From assembly GCA_910589265.1 (NCBI GenBank), contig CAJUTQ010000039.1:1-64000 (forward strand): a stretch of DNA of 64,000 bases, given 5' to 3'. The translations under genes were made by a program, and so were the position numbers. The notes below the pieces were generated by a model that searched no databases, was not told the DNA's origin, and saw only the letters and a list, made by a program, of their open reading frames with translations. Shown here one piece after another: positions 43,088 to 52,294 of this stretch (its first letter is position 1; the number at the start of each line of letters is the position of its first letter). The DNA comes from an uncultured Lachnospiraceae bacterium. Its GTDB lineage: Bacteria; Bacillota; Clostridia; Lachnospirales; Lachnospiraceae.

Positions 43088-46000
43088 ATGGCAAAAAAGA
43101 AAGGGAAAAAGAGGAGACTGACATTAAAGCGAAGCATTCGAAAAACATTAGCTGCGATTTTAATGATCACGGCCTTGATTGTAGGGGCGATTCCCACCCA
43201 GTATTTACAGGCAGGGAGCGTTCAGCTGCGGTGCCCTGACTGCCATACGGCAAGTGAGGAGGGAGCCTTTGGCAGGGCCACCCATTATATTTGTGACACC
43301 TGTGGAGGCTCGTACAGCCAGATTAATCCCCAGATCGATCCAGTGACAGGGGAAGAGTACATAACATGTGATTGTATAGACACAACGGTTTCGGCCCAAG
43401 ATATTGGCCAGCCTTTGAAACATGTGAAAAAGGGAGAGCATTATGAAGGAATGCGGGAAGAAATTCACTATGTTTGTCCCAACTGTGGAGGCACAGAGAT
43501 TACAGAGGAGAACCGGGGAGACTATGAAGTAAGCGAGGAAGAGATTCAGGCAAATTGTGAACACTTAAATCGGGAGCTTTTGAATGGAAAGATTGTGTGT
43601 AAAGACTGTGGAGAGGAAGTAACCGATCCAGACGCTACCTTTCTTTGCATGTATTGTACAGCTGAAAACCGTTTAGGAGACTGTGCAAACTATGGAGATG
43701 GGCTTCTTCATTGTATGCAATGTGGGAAAGCACAGGTTTTGGAAGAGGAAGAAGAGGAGAGCCAAGAACAAGATTCATCTTCTTCTAGAACGAAGGCTAG
43801 AAGAGCAGTAGCGCCAAGGGCGTCGGTAAGTTCCAATGACTGGACTTATGATCCGACGAAATTGTGTAAAGAAGGGTATTATGTTGAGAATGGGATTATT
43901 ATGAAAGTGGCTACACTGGGTGAGTATAGAAATGCACAAATTCCAGATCCAGCGAATCCTGGGAGCTTTTTAGACAGACCTTCTATTATAGAAATCAATG
44001 CAACAGCTACGTATGTAGATGGGACTATGACAGCTCCCATTAAAGAAGTGGCAGATGGGGCATTTAAAAGTGCTTCTCAAGATACAACAGACACATCTAT
44101 TACAGGACTTATAATAAACACAGATATGGATTATATCGGAAAAGAGGCATTTCGTAATCAGAGTTTATTGCGAAATGTTACAATTAAAACTGGTACAATA
44201 GGAGCTATAGAAAACTTTGCATTTGCAGATTGCAGACTTCTTTCAAATTTTCATGTAGATGTGGATGGAAGCATTACACTTTTACAGAAAAACACATTTT
44301 TTGGGACTAATCTTAAGGAGCTTCGAATTTCAGGCAGTATTAAAGAGGTAGAGTCCTATGTAATGGGAGAGAGTTTGGATGATGATAACAAAATAACGTT
44401 GGAAATCTTGAGGGTTGATCATCAGGGAGTGGATGGAGCTACGGAGAATGGCAGTTTAGAGGTTATTCAGGATAATGCTTTTAGAGGTTGTAAGGAATTA
44501 TCTACTCTTGTTTTAAATGGAACAAAGAAAATAGGAATTTCTGCTTTTGAAAATTGCCAGAAAATAAAAGAAGTTGTTTTTCCGGTTTCCTTAGAAAATA
44601 TTGAAGATTCAGCTTTTAAGTATTGTTCAGCTTTAGAAAGTGTACGTATACCAGCTGCAGTGAACAAGTTAGGAAAGGATGCCTTTTTTAATAATGCACA
44701 GTTAAAAACAGTAACCATTGAGCAAAACTCTAATTTAGTTTCTATTGGAGCATCTGCTTTTAGAGGATGCACAAGATTAACAGATTTTACTTTTGGTGGA
44801 GATATGCAGCCTAGCACTGAATTGACAATAGGAGACGGTGCCTTTGCAGAATGTGGATCTTTAGAAAGGATTGGACAATTGGCAAGCAGCGCTTCTCAGA
44901 TGAATATTCATCCTAATTTCAAGAAAATAGTGGATGCTGATCCTAATAATTTTTATTTACTTCCTCAAAATGTAAAAGCCTTAGGTGCTGCTAATGGGAT
45001 AGGTGTGTTTTCTAATTGCATCAGCTTAAGACGGATTGGATTTATGGATAACCAGACAAGTGGCGGCTGGGAACTAGAAATTCCTAAGGAAACTTTTTCA
45101 GGCTGTAAAATATATAATTTCATTATTTTAGATAGAGATACAGTGATACCAGATGACTTATTTTTGAAAAACGGAGATGAAAAGAAACAAAATGTTTTAG
45201 ATAATTTTTATGTAACAGGATATAAGTTTTGGAGCGCCGGTTCAGCAACAGGAAGAAAAACAACAACTTATGAATATGTTATGAAAAGTGTTGATTATAA
45301 TACTGTAGATGGAACGGGATTCCCTATACAGTGTTTAGATAAAGGGCCTTCAGATCCTTGGGATCCTTGGTACGAATGCAGCATACCCGGAGGAATGATT
45401 TCTGTTGACAATGATACAGGAATGGTGAATGGTTTTGTAAGCAGTGGCACAGAGACAAATCCTGTTGATGTTGTAATTCCATCCAGAGTGGGAGATGTTG
45501 CTGTAAAAGGTATTGCAGTACAAAATGAAGATCGTCCTAAAGAACCAATTTTTAAAGATGTGGACACCGTTCGATCCATAACGATCCCCGATACAGAAGG
45601 ATTCAAAATTGAAGAGCGAGCTTTGGCTAATTGTGGAAGGCTTGAAAAGGTTATTTTTGTAGATCCTTCCAAGGTGATTGAAATTGGAGAAAATGCATTT
45701 TTTAATTCAGGACATTTAAATGCCAATGGAAGAGTGCCTAAATTAGGTGAGGTTGACACAGGATATTGCATGTTAGAAGGGCCATTAATTTTGGATTCTC
45801 TACCTTTTAGTGGTGCGATGGATGGGAGTTTTAATGTTTTTAATGACAATGGAGTGCCAATTCCTATTATTTACAAAACTCCTTTCCCAGCAGAATTATA
45901 CATTCAAAATATTAGCGATAAAAATACATTAATTGACTATAAACCAAAAGCTTTGTACAACGATCCCGCAAATCCGGATATAAACCGTCCCAGTTTGTCT

Positions 46001-47875
46001 GACCAGAGCGAAATTGCCGCCTACGACTCAGCAGCCATAAACTTGACGATTCCAGAAGGTGTGGAGACCATTTTTACAAAACCTTACGGAGAGTTAGCCA
46101 CTGTTTCAGGAAATTCCACAGGATATGCCAATACAGTAGTTGGTATTTTAGCCGGAAACAATACGTTGAGGAATGTAGTTTCAGAAGGATTAATCGAATT
46201 GCCGGATTTGGCCTTTTTTAACAGCACGGCTATTCAAAAGGTAAGTTTTTCCGATAAACTAAAGAGAAGTGGATTTGGCATTGCTCCATTCCAGCTTTGT
46301 ACAGGAATACAAAATAATATAGAATTTGCTTCTGGAGATTTATTATGTGAAAATTTAGTTATCTATGGGGTAGATAATGGAAACAAAACATCGGTACTAG
46401 AAATGCTTCCTGCATATAATGGAGTTTACCCTCCCAATGATACCCCAGATTTAAGCACTATAACGAGTATAGCAAAGCAGGCATTTAAGCTATGCCCAGA
46501 TGTAAGGACAGCGGATTTCTCAACAGCTACCTTGCTGGAGACTATCCCTGAAGAGGCTTTTGCTTACAGCGGCTTAAAGACAGGTATTTTGCCAGAAAGC
46601 GTGGATCGTATTGACGAGGGAGCCTTTGCCTACAGCACCATACAGACAGCCCATATTCCAAACCGCAGTGTCTCCATTAGAGATACAGCCTTTATTGGAA
46701 CAGAGGGGACGGAGCTTCAAGGCTATGCCAAGAGTGCAGTAGAGACCTATTATAAAAAATATAAAGATGTAAGAGGTTATGATTTAACCTTTGTACCTAT
46801 TGAGGAATTGAAGTATTATAAAGTGGAATTTTTGGATTACGATGGTAAAGTTCTGTCCACCCAGACGATTTTAGAAGGATTGGATGCAAAGGAGCCAGAA
46901 ATAGCAGAAAACCACAGACCTGGTTGGAAATTTACCGGCTGGAGCGGTTCTTTTGAGGGAATTAATAAGGATACTACTCTAGTTGCCCAGTATGTTCAGG
47001 ATACAGGAAGCTCCGGATCAAGCTCCAGCTCTGGTGCCGGTTCAGGTTCTAGTGGACCAGGAAGTTCCAGCGGAGGCTCTGGAAGCACCTCCGGCGGAGG
47101 AAATACCAGTTCTGGACGAACCAGTTCTAGCAAAACAAGTTCCAGCAAGAGCAGCTCCAGCAAAAGCAGCAAGTCTAGTTCCAGCAAAAGCAGCTCTGGC
47201 AGCAATGGCTCTCTTTCTGGATTGACTACGCCTATTTTGCCAGCCATAGCCCCCAATGCACCAGGAGTAACGCCAGTAACTTCAGGAAACACCAATGCAG
47301 GGGTAGACATTCGTCAGCCTGGCATTAGTAATCCAGATGTATCTTCTGCCAATGTAAATGGCTCGGACGGAAATTATATTGTTCGTATTATTTATACAGA
47401 TGAGGCGAGAAACGCTTCCCAGGAATCGCTTTCCAAGGTGTATGGACAGTTAGACAGTATTGCCTACTTCCCTATGGACATTAGTTTATATGATTCCACA
47501 GGAACGAATAAGATTACAGACTTAAACGGTATGACAGTAGATATTACTCTGCCTCTTCCTGACCAGCTTGTACAGTTTGGTGGAAATGTTAGACCTGCAA
47601 GCATTGGGGCAAATAATACATTGGAAGATTTAAATCCTAGATTTGCCATGATTAACCAGGTGCCTTGCGTATCCTTCACAGCAACTCACTTTTCACCTTA
47701 TGTGCTTTATGTGGATACAAATAATTTAGTTGCAAATAATGTTTTTGATACAACACCTACCACAGGGGATGGAATTCACCCTAAATGGTTTTTAGCTGTG
47801 GGATTGGCTGCTCTTTCTGTTGTACTCTTTGCAAAAAAAGATCCCCAGCCCAAAAAGAAAGTAAAAACAGCATAA
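43088..47875 (+). CDS. Giant sortase-anchored LRR surface protein with CxxC knuckles
   Basis: A 1,595-aa exported protein. A basic, Lys/Arg-rich signal peptide (residues 1-42) leads to a cysteine-rich segment (45-215) with six CxxC pairs (49, 69, 130, 171, 187, 209) and C94/C96, like consecutive zinc ribbons. Residues about 250-1235 are BspA-type leucine-rich repeats (IGKEAF, IEDSAFKYC, SIGASAFRGC). An InlB-type repeat (about 1240-1303, FTGWSG), a Ser/Gly/Lys stalk (about 1306-1377) and a beta domain follow. The anchor is TPTTGDG (1556-1562), a hydrophobic helix and a KKDPQPKKK tail. It is the likely SrtB substrate, perhaps an adhesin or metal sensor. GAGGAGAGG precedes ATG 43088. Confidence 0.9.
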   Translation: MAKKKGKKRRLTLKRSIRKTLAAILMITALIVGAIPTQYLQAGSVQLRCPDCHTASEEGAFGRATHYICDTCGGSYSQINPQIDPVTGEEYITCDCIDTTVSAQDIGQPLKHVKKGEHYEGMREEIHYVCPNCGGTEITEENRGDYEVSEEEIQANCEHLNRELLNGKIVCKDCGEEVTDPDATFLCMYCTAENRLGDCANYGDGLLHCMQCGKAQVLEEEEEESQEQDSSSSRTKARRAVAPRASVSSNDWTYDPTKLCKEGYYVENGIIMKVATLGEYRNAQIPDPANPGSFLDRPSIIEINATATYVDGTMTAPIKEVADGAFKSASQDTTDTSITGLIINTDMDYIGKEAFRNQSLLRNVTIKTGTIGAIENFAFADCRLLSNFHVDVDGSITLLQKNTFFGTNLKELRISGSIKEVESYVMGESLDDDNKITLEILRVDHQGVDGATENGSLEVIQDNAFRGCKELSTLVLNGTKKIGISAFENCQKIKEVVFPVSLENIEDSAFKYCSALESVRIPAAVNKLGKDAFFNNAQLKTVTIEQNSNLVSIGASAFRGCTRLTDFTFGGDMQPSTELTIGDGAFAECGSLERIGQLASSASQMNIHPNFKKIVDADPNNFYLLPQNVKALGAANGIGVFSNCISLRRIGFMDNQTSGGWELEIPKETFSGCKIYNFIILDRDTVIPDDLFLKNGDEKKQNVLDNFYVTGYKFWSAGSATGRKTTTYEYVMKSVDYNTVDGTGFPIQCLDKGPSDPWDPWYECSIPGGMISVDNDTGMVNGFVSSGTETNPVDVVIPSRVGDVAVKGIAVQNEDRPKEPIFKDVDTVRSITIPDTEGFKIEERALANCGRLEKVIFVDPSKVIEIGENAFFNSGHLNANGRVPKLGEVDTGYCMLEGPLILDSLPFSGAMDGSFNVFNDNGVPIPIIYKTPFPAELYIQNISDKNTLIDYKPKALYNDPANPDINRPSLSDQSEIAAYDSAAINLTIPEGVETIFTKPYGELATVSGNSTGYANTVVGILAGNNTLRNVVSEGLIELPDLAFFNSTAIQKVSFSDKLKRSGFGIAPFQLCTGIQNNIEFASGDLLCENLVIYGVDNGNKTSVLEMLPAYNGVYPPNDTPDLSTITSIAKQAFKLCPDVRTADFSTATLLETIPEEAFAYSGLKTGILPESVDRIDEGAFAYSTIQTAHIPNRSVSIRDTAFIGTEGTELQGYAKSAVETYYKKYKDVRGYDLTFVPIEELKYYKVEFLDYDGKVLSTQTILEGLDAKEPEIAENHRPGWKFTGWSGSFEGINKDTTLVAQYVQDTGSSGSSSSSGAGSGSSGPGSSSGGSGSTSGGGNTSSGRTSSSKTSSSKSSSSKSSKSSSSKSSSGSNGSLSGLTTPILPAIAPNAPGVTPVTSGNTNAGVDIRQPGISNPDVSSANVNGSDGNYIVRIIYTDEARNASQESLSKVYGQLDSIAYFPMDISLYDSTGTNKITDLNGMTVDITLPLPDQLVQFGGNVRPASIGANNTLEDLNPRFAMINQVPCVSFTATHFSPYVLYVDTNNLVANNVFDTTPTTGDGIHPKWFLAVGLAALSVVLFAKKDPQPKKKVKTA
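47009..47208 (+). repeat. Low-complexity Ser/Gly/Lys stalk DNA
   Basis: Degenerate short repeats (AGCTCC, TCCAGC, AAAAGCAGC) encode long runs of Ser with Gly, then SSSK units. It separates the repeat domains of the surface protein from its anchor. Such stretches can expand and contract by slippage. Confidence 0.75.
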
Positions 47876-47901
47876 AGGATGGCATAGTATTCACAGATAA
47901 G

Positions 47902-47948
47902 ATTCTCCCGGAATAAAGTAATAGAAAAGCCGGGAGAATTTTTTTTCT
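47902..47948 (+). terminator. Terminator after the surface protein gene
   Basis: ATTCTCCCGG (47902-47911) and CCGGGAGAAT (47930-47939) form a perfect 10-bp stem followed by eight T-rich bases. The 3' arm contains GGGAG, the only ribosome-site candidate for the subtilase downstream. Confidence 0.9.
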
Positions 47949-48842
47949 GTGTATCGGGTAAGAAAAATTGTTTATTGTAATGAAGCCCACGAACGTCATT
48001 GCTATGGAAATGGAATGAGTGTGGCTATTTTAGATTCAGGAATATATCCCCATGTGGATTTTGGAAATAGAATTGTGAGCTTTCGGGATTTTGTAAATCA
48101 TTCCAGAGAAATTTATGATGACAATGGTCATGGAAGCCATATTGCAGGTATTGTAGGAGCTTCTGGGCGGGCTTCCCACGGGAAATATTGTGGAATGGCT
48201 CCAGAATGTTCTTTTTTCATAGGAAAGGTGTTAGATTATGAAGGAAATGGAAATATGGCAGATATTTTGGAAGGAATTGACTGGGTTATTGCCAACAGGG
48301 ACAGGTATCGTATACGGATTTTGAATGTGTCTGTAGGTACAACGGCGAAAATACAAAGAGAGGAAGACTATTGTCTCGTTGAGGCTGTGGAAAGGGCATG
48401 GGAGGCAGGTATTGTCGTTGTGGCTGCCGCAGGAAACAATGGGCCAAAGGAAAGCAGCATTACCATCCCAGGAATAAGCAGGAAAATTATAACTGTAGGA
48501 TGTTCTGATGATTATATTCCTGTCTATATGAATGGAAGTAAAAAGAGGGATTATTCAGGGAGAGGACCTACTTTGGAATGTATTTGCAAGCCAGATATTG
48601 TTGCCCCAGGAAATCAAATTGTGAGCACAAGAAACAATTTGTCAGGATATTTTGTAAAAAGTGGTACGTCCATGTCTACCCCTGTTGTGACAGGGGCTAC
48701 AGCCCTTCTTTTAGAGCGTTATCCTTATTTTACTCCTAAGGAAGTAAAAAAGCGCCTTCTATTTTCTGCCACAGATTTAGGACTGCCTAGGAATAAACAA
48801 GGATGGGGTATTTTGAATGTATGGAAAATGCTTTATGGGTGA
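47949..48842 (+). CDS. Intracellular-type subtilisin-like serine protease (S8)
   Basis: A 297-aa subtilase lacking a signal peptide and propeptide. The triad is D29 (AILDSG), H61 (DNGHGSHIAG) and S241 (SGTSMSTP), with the oxyanion Asn in AAAGNNG. It resembles intracellular serine proteases. The start is GTG 47949, since homology to the AHERHCYGNG region before the aspartate needs residues upstream of ATG 48015. The only ribosome site, GGGAG, sits in the 3' arm of the preceding hairpin, so expression may depend on hairpin opening. Substrate unknown. Confidence 0.88.
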   Translation: MYRVRKIVYCNEAHERHCYGNGMSVAILDSGIYPHVDFGNRIVSFRDFVNHSREIYDDNGHGSHIAGIVGASGRASHGKYCGMAPECSFFIGKVLDYEGNGNMADILEGIDWVIANRDRYRIRILNVSVGTTAKIQREEDYCLVEAVERAWEAGIVVVAAAGNNGPKESSITIPGISRKIITVGCSDDYIPVYMNGSKKRDYSGRGPTLECICKPDIVAPGNQIVSTRNNLSGYFVKSGTSMSTPVVTGATALLLERYPYFTPKEVKKRLLFSATDLGLPRNKQGWGILNVWKMLYG

Positions 48843-48859
48843 GGGAATTTTACTTGACG

Positions 48860-48893
48860 ATCCGTGTATCATTGTATACAATGATACACGGAT
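48860..48893 (+). terminator. 34-bp perfect palindrome, probable terminator
   Basis: Every base from 48860 to 48893 pairs with its mirror base around a TA/TA centre: 15 stem pairs and a four-base loop if folded. A T-rich TACTTCTTTTATTTTAT follows. It may stop the subtilase transcript; the core ATTGTATACAAT is also a typical protein-binding dyad. Confidence 0.65.
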
Positions 48894-49005
48894 TACTTCT
48901 TTTATTTTATAAAACAAAGGCATATGTGACACTTTTGGCAAAAAGAAATTACCCTTTTTAAAAGATAGGTGCAAACATGCAGAGGAAGGATGTGGAGGAT
49001 AAGAG

Positions 49006-50211
49006 ATGGATAAGATTCAAATGACCACGCCCATTGTGGAGATGGACGGGGATGAAATGACAAGAATTCTCTGGAAGGAGATTAAGGAGGAACTTCTCTC
49101 CCCTTATATTGATTTAAAAACGGAATATTATGATCTAGGGTTGGAACACCGCAATGAGACAGAAGATAAGGTGACTGTGGAATCGGCAAAGGCTACACTG
49201 AAATATGGCGTTGCTGTCAAATGTGCCACCATTACCCCCAATGCTGCCAGGATGAAGGAATATTCCTTGAAAGAAATGTGGAAAAGCCCCAATGCCACCA
49301 TTCGGGCTATTTTAGATGGGACAGTATTTCGAACTCCTATTCTTGTAAAGGGAATTGAACCATGTGTGAAAAATTGGGAAAAGCCGATTACTTTGGCTAG
49401 GCATGCCTATGGAGATGTGTACAAAAACGCAGAACTCAAAGTACCAGGTCCTGGGAAGGCAGAGCTTGTCTTTTTGGGAGAAGATGGAAAAGAGATAAGG
49501 GAGGAAATTCACTCTTTTCAAGGGCCAGGCATTCTTCAAGGAATCCACAATACAGAGCAGTCAATTGAAAGTTTTGCCAGATGTTGCTTCCAATATGCTA
49601 TAGACTTAAAACAAGATCTATGGTTTGCCACAAAGGATACTATTTCTAAAAAATATGATCATACATTTAAAGATATCTTCCAGGAAATTTACGAAAAGGA
49701 ATATGAAAAGCAGTTTAAAGAGTTAGATTTGGAATATTTTTACACTTTAATTGATGATGCAGTGGCCAGGGTGATGAAGGCAAAGGGAGGCTTTATTTGG
49801 GCATGTAAAAATTATGATGGAGATGTAATGAGCGACATGGTATCTTCTGCCTTTGGCTCTTTAGCCATGATGACTTCTGTTCTCGTCTCCCCTAAAGGAG
49901 CTTATGAGTATGAAGCTGCCCATGGCACGGTTCAGAGACACTATTACAAGCATTTAAAAGGAGAAGAGACGTCCACGAATTCTGTGGCAACGATTTTTGC
50001 TTGGAGCGGGGCTCTTAGAAAGAGGGGAGAGCTGGACAAAAATAGTGCATTAATAGAATTTGCAAATAGACTGGAGAGGGCGACCTTAAAAACAATGGAA
50101 GAAGGAAAGATGACAAAGGATTTGGCCTTGATTACTTCCTTAAAAGAGGTTCATGTACAAAATAGTCAAGATTTTATCAAAGCAATTCGTCAAACAATGG
50201 ATCAGGGATAG
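49006..50211 (+). CDS. icd: NADP-dependent isocitrate dehydrogenase (eukaryote-like type)
   Basis: A 401-aa enzyme of the homodimeric type shared with mitochondria. The TPIVEMDGDEMTRI opening, KCATITPNAARM substrate region, DGDVMSDMVSSAFGSLAMMTS metal site and EAAHGTVQRHY cofactor region are all in place. It oxidatively decarboxylates isocitrate to 2-oxoglutarate and supplies NADPH and glutamate precursors. GGAGGATAAGAG supports ATG 49006. It is a single gene, converging on the ABC-F gene and bounded by hairpins on both sides. Confidence 0.96.
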   Translation: MDKIQMTTPIVEMDGDEMTRILWKEIKEELLSPYIDLKTEYYDLGLEHRNETEDKVTVESAKATLKYGVAVKCATITPNAARMKEYSLKEMWKSPNATIRAILDGTVFRTPILVKGIEPCVKNWEKPITLARHAYGDVYKNAELKVPGPGKAELVFLGEDGKEIREEIHSFQGPGILQGIHNTEQSIESFARCCFQYAIDLKQDLWFATKDTISKKYDHTFKDIFQEIYEKEYEKQFKELDLEYFYTLIDDAVARVMKAKGGFIWACKNYDGDVMSDMVSSAFGSLAMMTSVLVSPKGAYEYEAAHGTVQRHYYKHLKGEETSTNSVATIFAWSGALRKRGELDKNSALIEFANRLERATLKTMEEGKMTKDLALITSLKEVHVQNSQDFIKAIRQTMDQG

Positions 50212-50233
50212 TTTCTTTGTCCTACGATTTTTT

Positions 50234-50261
50234 GAAGGCTTGGTTATGTAACCAAGCCTTC
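50234..50261 (+). other. Hairpin overlapping the ABC-F stop codon
   Basis: GAAGGCTTGGTTA (50234-50246) and TAACCAAGCCTTC (50249-50261) form a perfect 13-bp stem. It covers the 3' end of the minus-strand ABC-F gene. No T-run follows on either strand, so it may protect mRNA 3' ends rather than terminate. Confidence 0.6.
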
Positions 50262-52154
50262 CCATTGTTCATAGAGAACAGTCAGTCTTTCTTTTATTTC
50301 TTCCATTTCTTTTGTCAGTTCTTGAAGCTTTTGTGCATGGGTAGCCACTTCTGGAAGGGCCATTTCTTCTTCTAAGGCGGCATTTTTTTCTTCCAAGACA
50401 GTAATTTCTTCTTCGGTGCGTCTTAAGTCATTTTCCCTTTTTCTCTTCTTTGCCTCTTGTTCTTTTTTCTCTTTCCAAAGAAGGGCGTTTGTCTTAGGGG
50501 AAGATGATTGTCTGGAAGGCTCAGAAGGAATAGAAAGCTGTTCTTTTCTCCCTTCTTTTTTTTCAATATAATCATCGTAATTTCCCAGGTAGTTTGTCAA
50601 AGCTTGATCCTGTAAGTCAAGAACTCGATGGGCTGTTTTATTAATAAAATACCGGTCATGGGACACATAAAGGATAGTACCTTTATAAAGATTTAGTGCT
50701 TTTTCTAATAGTTCTTTAGAAACCATGTCCAAATGGTTTGTTGGTTCATCTAAAAGAAGAAAGTTGGCTTGTCCAAGCATGAGCTTGGCAAAAGAAAGAC
50801 GTCCCTTTTCTCCTCCGCTTAAATCCTTCACTTGTTTAAACACATCTTCCCCAGTAAAGAGAAAGGCGGCAAGAGTATTACGGATTTCAGTGTTGGTAAG
50901 GGAAGGATAGGAATGGGAGATTTCTTCAAAGAGACTGTGGTTTTCCTTTAGAACTTGATGCTCCTGATCGTAATAGCCAATATGGACATTGGAGCCAATG
51001 ACTACCTTCCCTTCATCCTGGGATAGGAGTCCCCCAATAATTTTTAAAAGGGTCGTTTTTCCCGCCCCGTTGCTCCCTATAATAGCCACATGTTCTCCTC
51101 GGTAAAGGGAGAGGTCTACATGGTGAAATAAGATGCGGGAATCAAAAGATTTACAAAGATTTGTTATAGTAAGAACATCGTTTCCACTTGTTTTTAGGGG
51201 ATTCAAACGTAGATTCATTTTGTCTGTAAGCTCTTTTGGCTTTTCCAACAGATGCATTTTATCAAGGAGCTTTTCCCTGCTCTCAGCCCTTTTGACAGAC
51301 TTTTCCCTGTTAAAAGACTTTAATTTGGAAATGATCTCCTTTTGCCGTTTTATTTCTTGTTGTTGATTCTCATAGGCGTGTAAGGCGCTAAGACGAAGTC
51401 CTTCCTTTTTCTTTGTATAGTCTGTGTAATTTCCATCAAAAACCAAGACTTTTCCTTGCTCTATTTCAATAATTTTATGGACAACTTTGTCTAAAAAGTA
51501 TCGATCATGGGCTACTAAAAGTATGGCACCCTCATAGGAAGATAAATAAGTTTCAAGCCAGGATATGGAATCCATATCTAAGTGATTGGTAGGTTCATCA
51601 AGGAGGAGAAAGTCTGGTTTGGAGAGGAGAAGTTTTCCTAAGGCGATTCTTGTTTTTTCTCCTCCAGAGAGAGTGGTGATTTTTTTAGAAAAATCCCCTT
51701 CAGAAAATCCAAGACCTTTTAATACTCCCGTAGCTTCGCTTTTTAAGGCAAATCCATTTTCCTGTTCAAATTGTTCACTGAGCGCAGAATATTGAGCCAT
51801 GAGTTTGTCTAATGCTTGTCCATGTATGCTCTTCATTTGTTTTTCCATGACCCGCATTTGCTTTTCCATGTGTAAAATATGCTCTTTTACAGAAAGGAGC
51901 TCTTCAAAAATGGTCTCTCCCTTATCCACAGATTGGTGCTGAGCCAAATAGCCCATAGTCATATTTTTAGTCAAAGAAATAGAACCTTTATCTGCCAAAA
52001 TTTCTCCCACAATGATTTTCATCAAGGTGGATTTTCCAGAACCATTGATTCCTACAATGGCCGCTTTATCTTGATCTTCTATATGAAAGGAGCAATTGGT
52101 CAAAATTCCATTTTCCCCAAAGGATTTTTCAATATGTTTACATTGTAATACCAT
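50244..52154 (-). CDS. ABC-F family ATPase (YdiF-like)
   Basis: A 636-aa soluble protein with two ABC domains and no membrane segments. Walker A motifs are GINGSGKST and GSNGAGKTT; the signatures are LSGGEKTR and LSGGEKGR, and both LLLDEPTNHLDM Walker B regions are intact. A long charged coiled coil ends the protein, as in YdiF. ABC-F proteins act on the ribosome in translation, and some members protect against antibiotics. GGTGA 5 nt upstream favours ATG 52154 over GTG 52163. It is divergent from rex, as the neighbours ydiF and rex are together in Bacillus. Confidence 0.93.
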   Translation of the reverse strand: MVLQCKHIEKSFGENGILTNCSFHIEDQDKAAIVGINGSGKSTLMKIIVGEILADKGSISLTKNMTMGYLAQHQSVDKGETIFEELLSVKEHILHMEKQMRVMEKQMKSIHGQALDKLMAQYSALSEQFEQENGFALKSEATGVLKGLGFSEGDFSKKITTLSGGEKTRIALGKLLLSKPDFLLLDEPTNHLDMDSISWLETYLSSYEGAILLVAHDRYFLDKVVHKIIEIEQGKVLVFDGNYTDYTKKKEGLRLSALHAYENQQQEIKRQKEIISKLKSFNREKSVKRAESREKLLDKMHLLEKPKELTDKMNLRLNPLKTSGNDVLTITNLCKSFDSRILFHHVDLSLYRGEHVAIIGSNGAGKTTLLKIIGGLLSQDEGKVVIGSNVHIGYYDQEHQVLKENHSLFEEISHSYPSLTNTEIRNTLAAFLFTGEDVFKQVKDLSGGEKGRLSFAKLMLGQANFLLLDEPTNHLDMVSKELLEKALNLYKGTILYVSHDRYFINKTAHRVLDLQDQALTNYLGNYDDYIEKKEGRKEQLSIPSEPSRQSSSPKTNALLWKEKKEQEAKKRKRENDLRRTEEEITVLEEKNAALEEEMALPEVATHAQKLQELTKEMEEIKERLTVLYEQWEGLVT

Positions 52155-52223
52155 AAAAATCACCGTACCTTTCTAATACATGTAAACCTTCATGAGGAGG
52201 CATAAATTACATTCTTTAAAAAA

Positions 52224-52252
52224 TTGACATGCTTTTAACATAGTAATATAAT
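52224..52252 (+). promoter_or_regulatory. rex promoter with overlapping Rex-like operator
   Basis: TTGACA (52224-52229), a 17-nt spacer and TATAAT (52247-52252) give a near-consensus promoter. TTGACAT-GCTT-TTAACAT (52224-52241) has the 7-4-7 form of the Rex site TTGTTAANNNNTTAACAA; the right arm matches six of seven bases. This suggests autoregulation by NADH/NAD+ status. Confidence 0.7.
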
Positions 52253-52294
52253 ATTTCTAAATTGACAATACCTTATGAAAGAGGGGGAAAGAAT

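Noticed and set aside
46996..47310. Minus-strand Leu/Glu-rich ORF and CRISPR-like repeats in the Ser-rich stalk
   Set aside because: Both are by-products of low-complexity Ser codons in the surface protein; repeats have no unique spacers.
50234..50261. Canonical terminator for icd
   Set aside because: The stem is perfect but no T-run follows on either strand, so I list it only as a hairpin.
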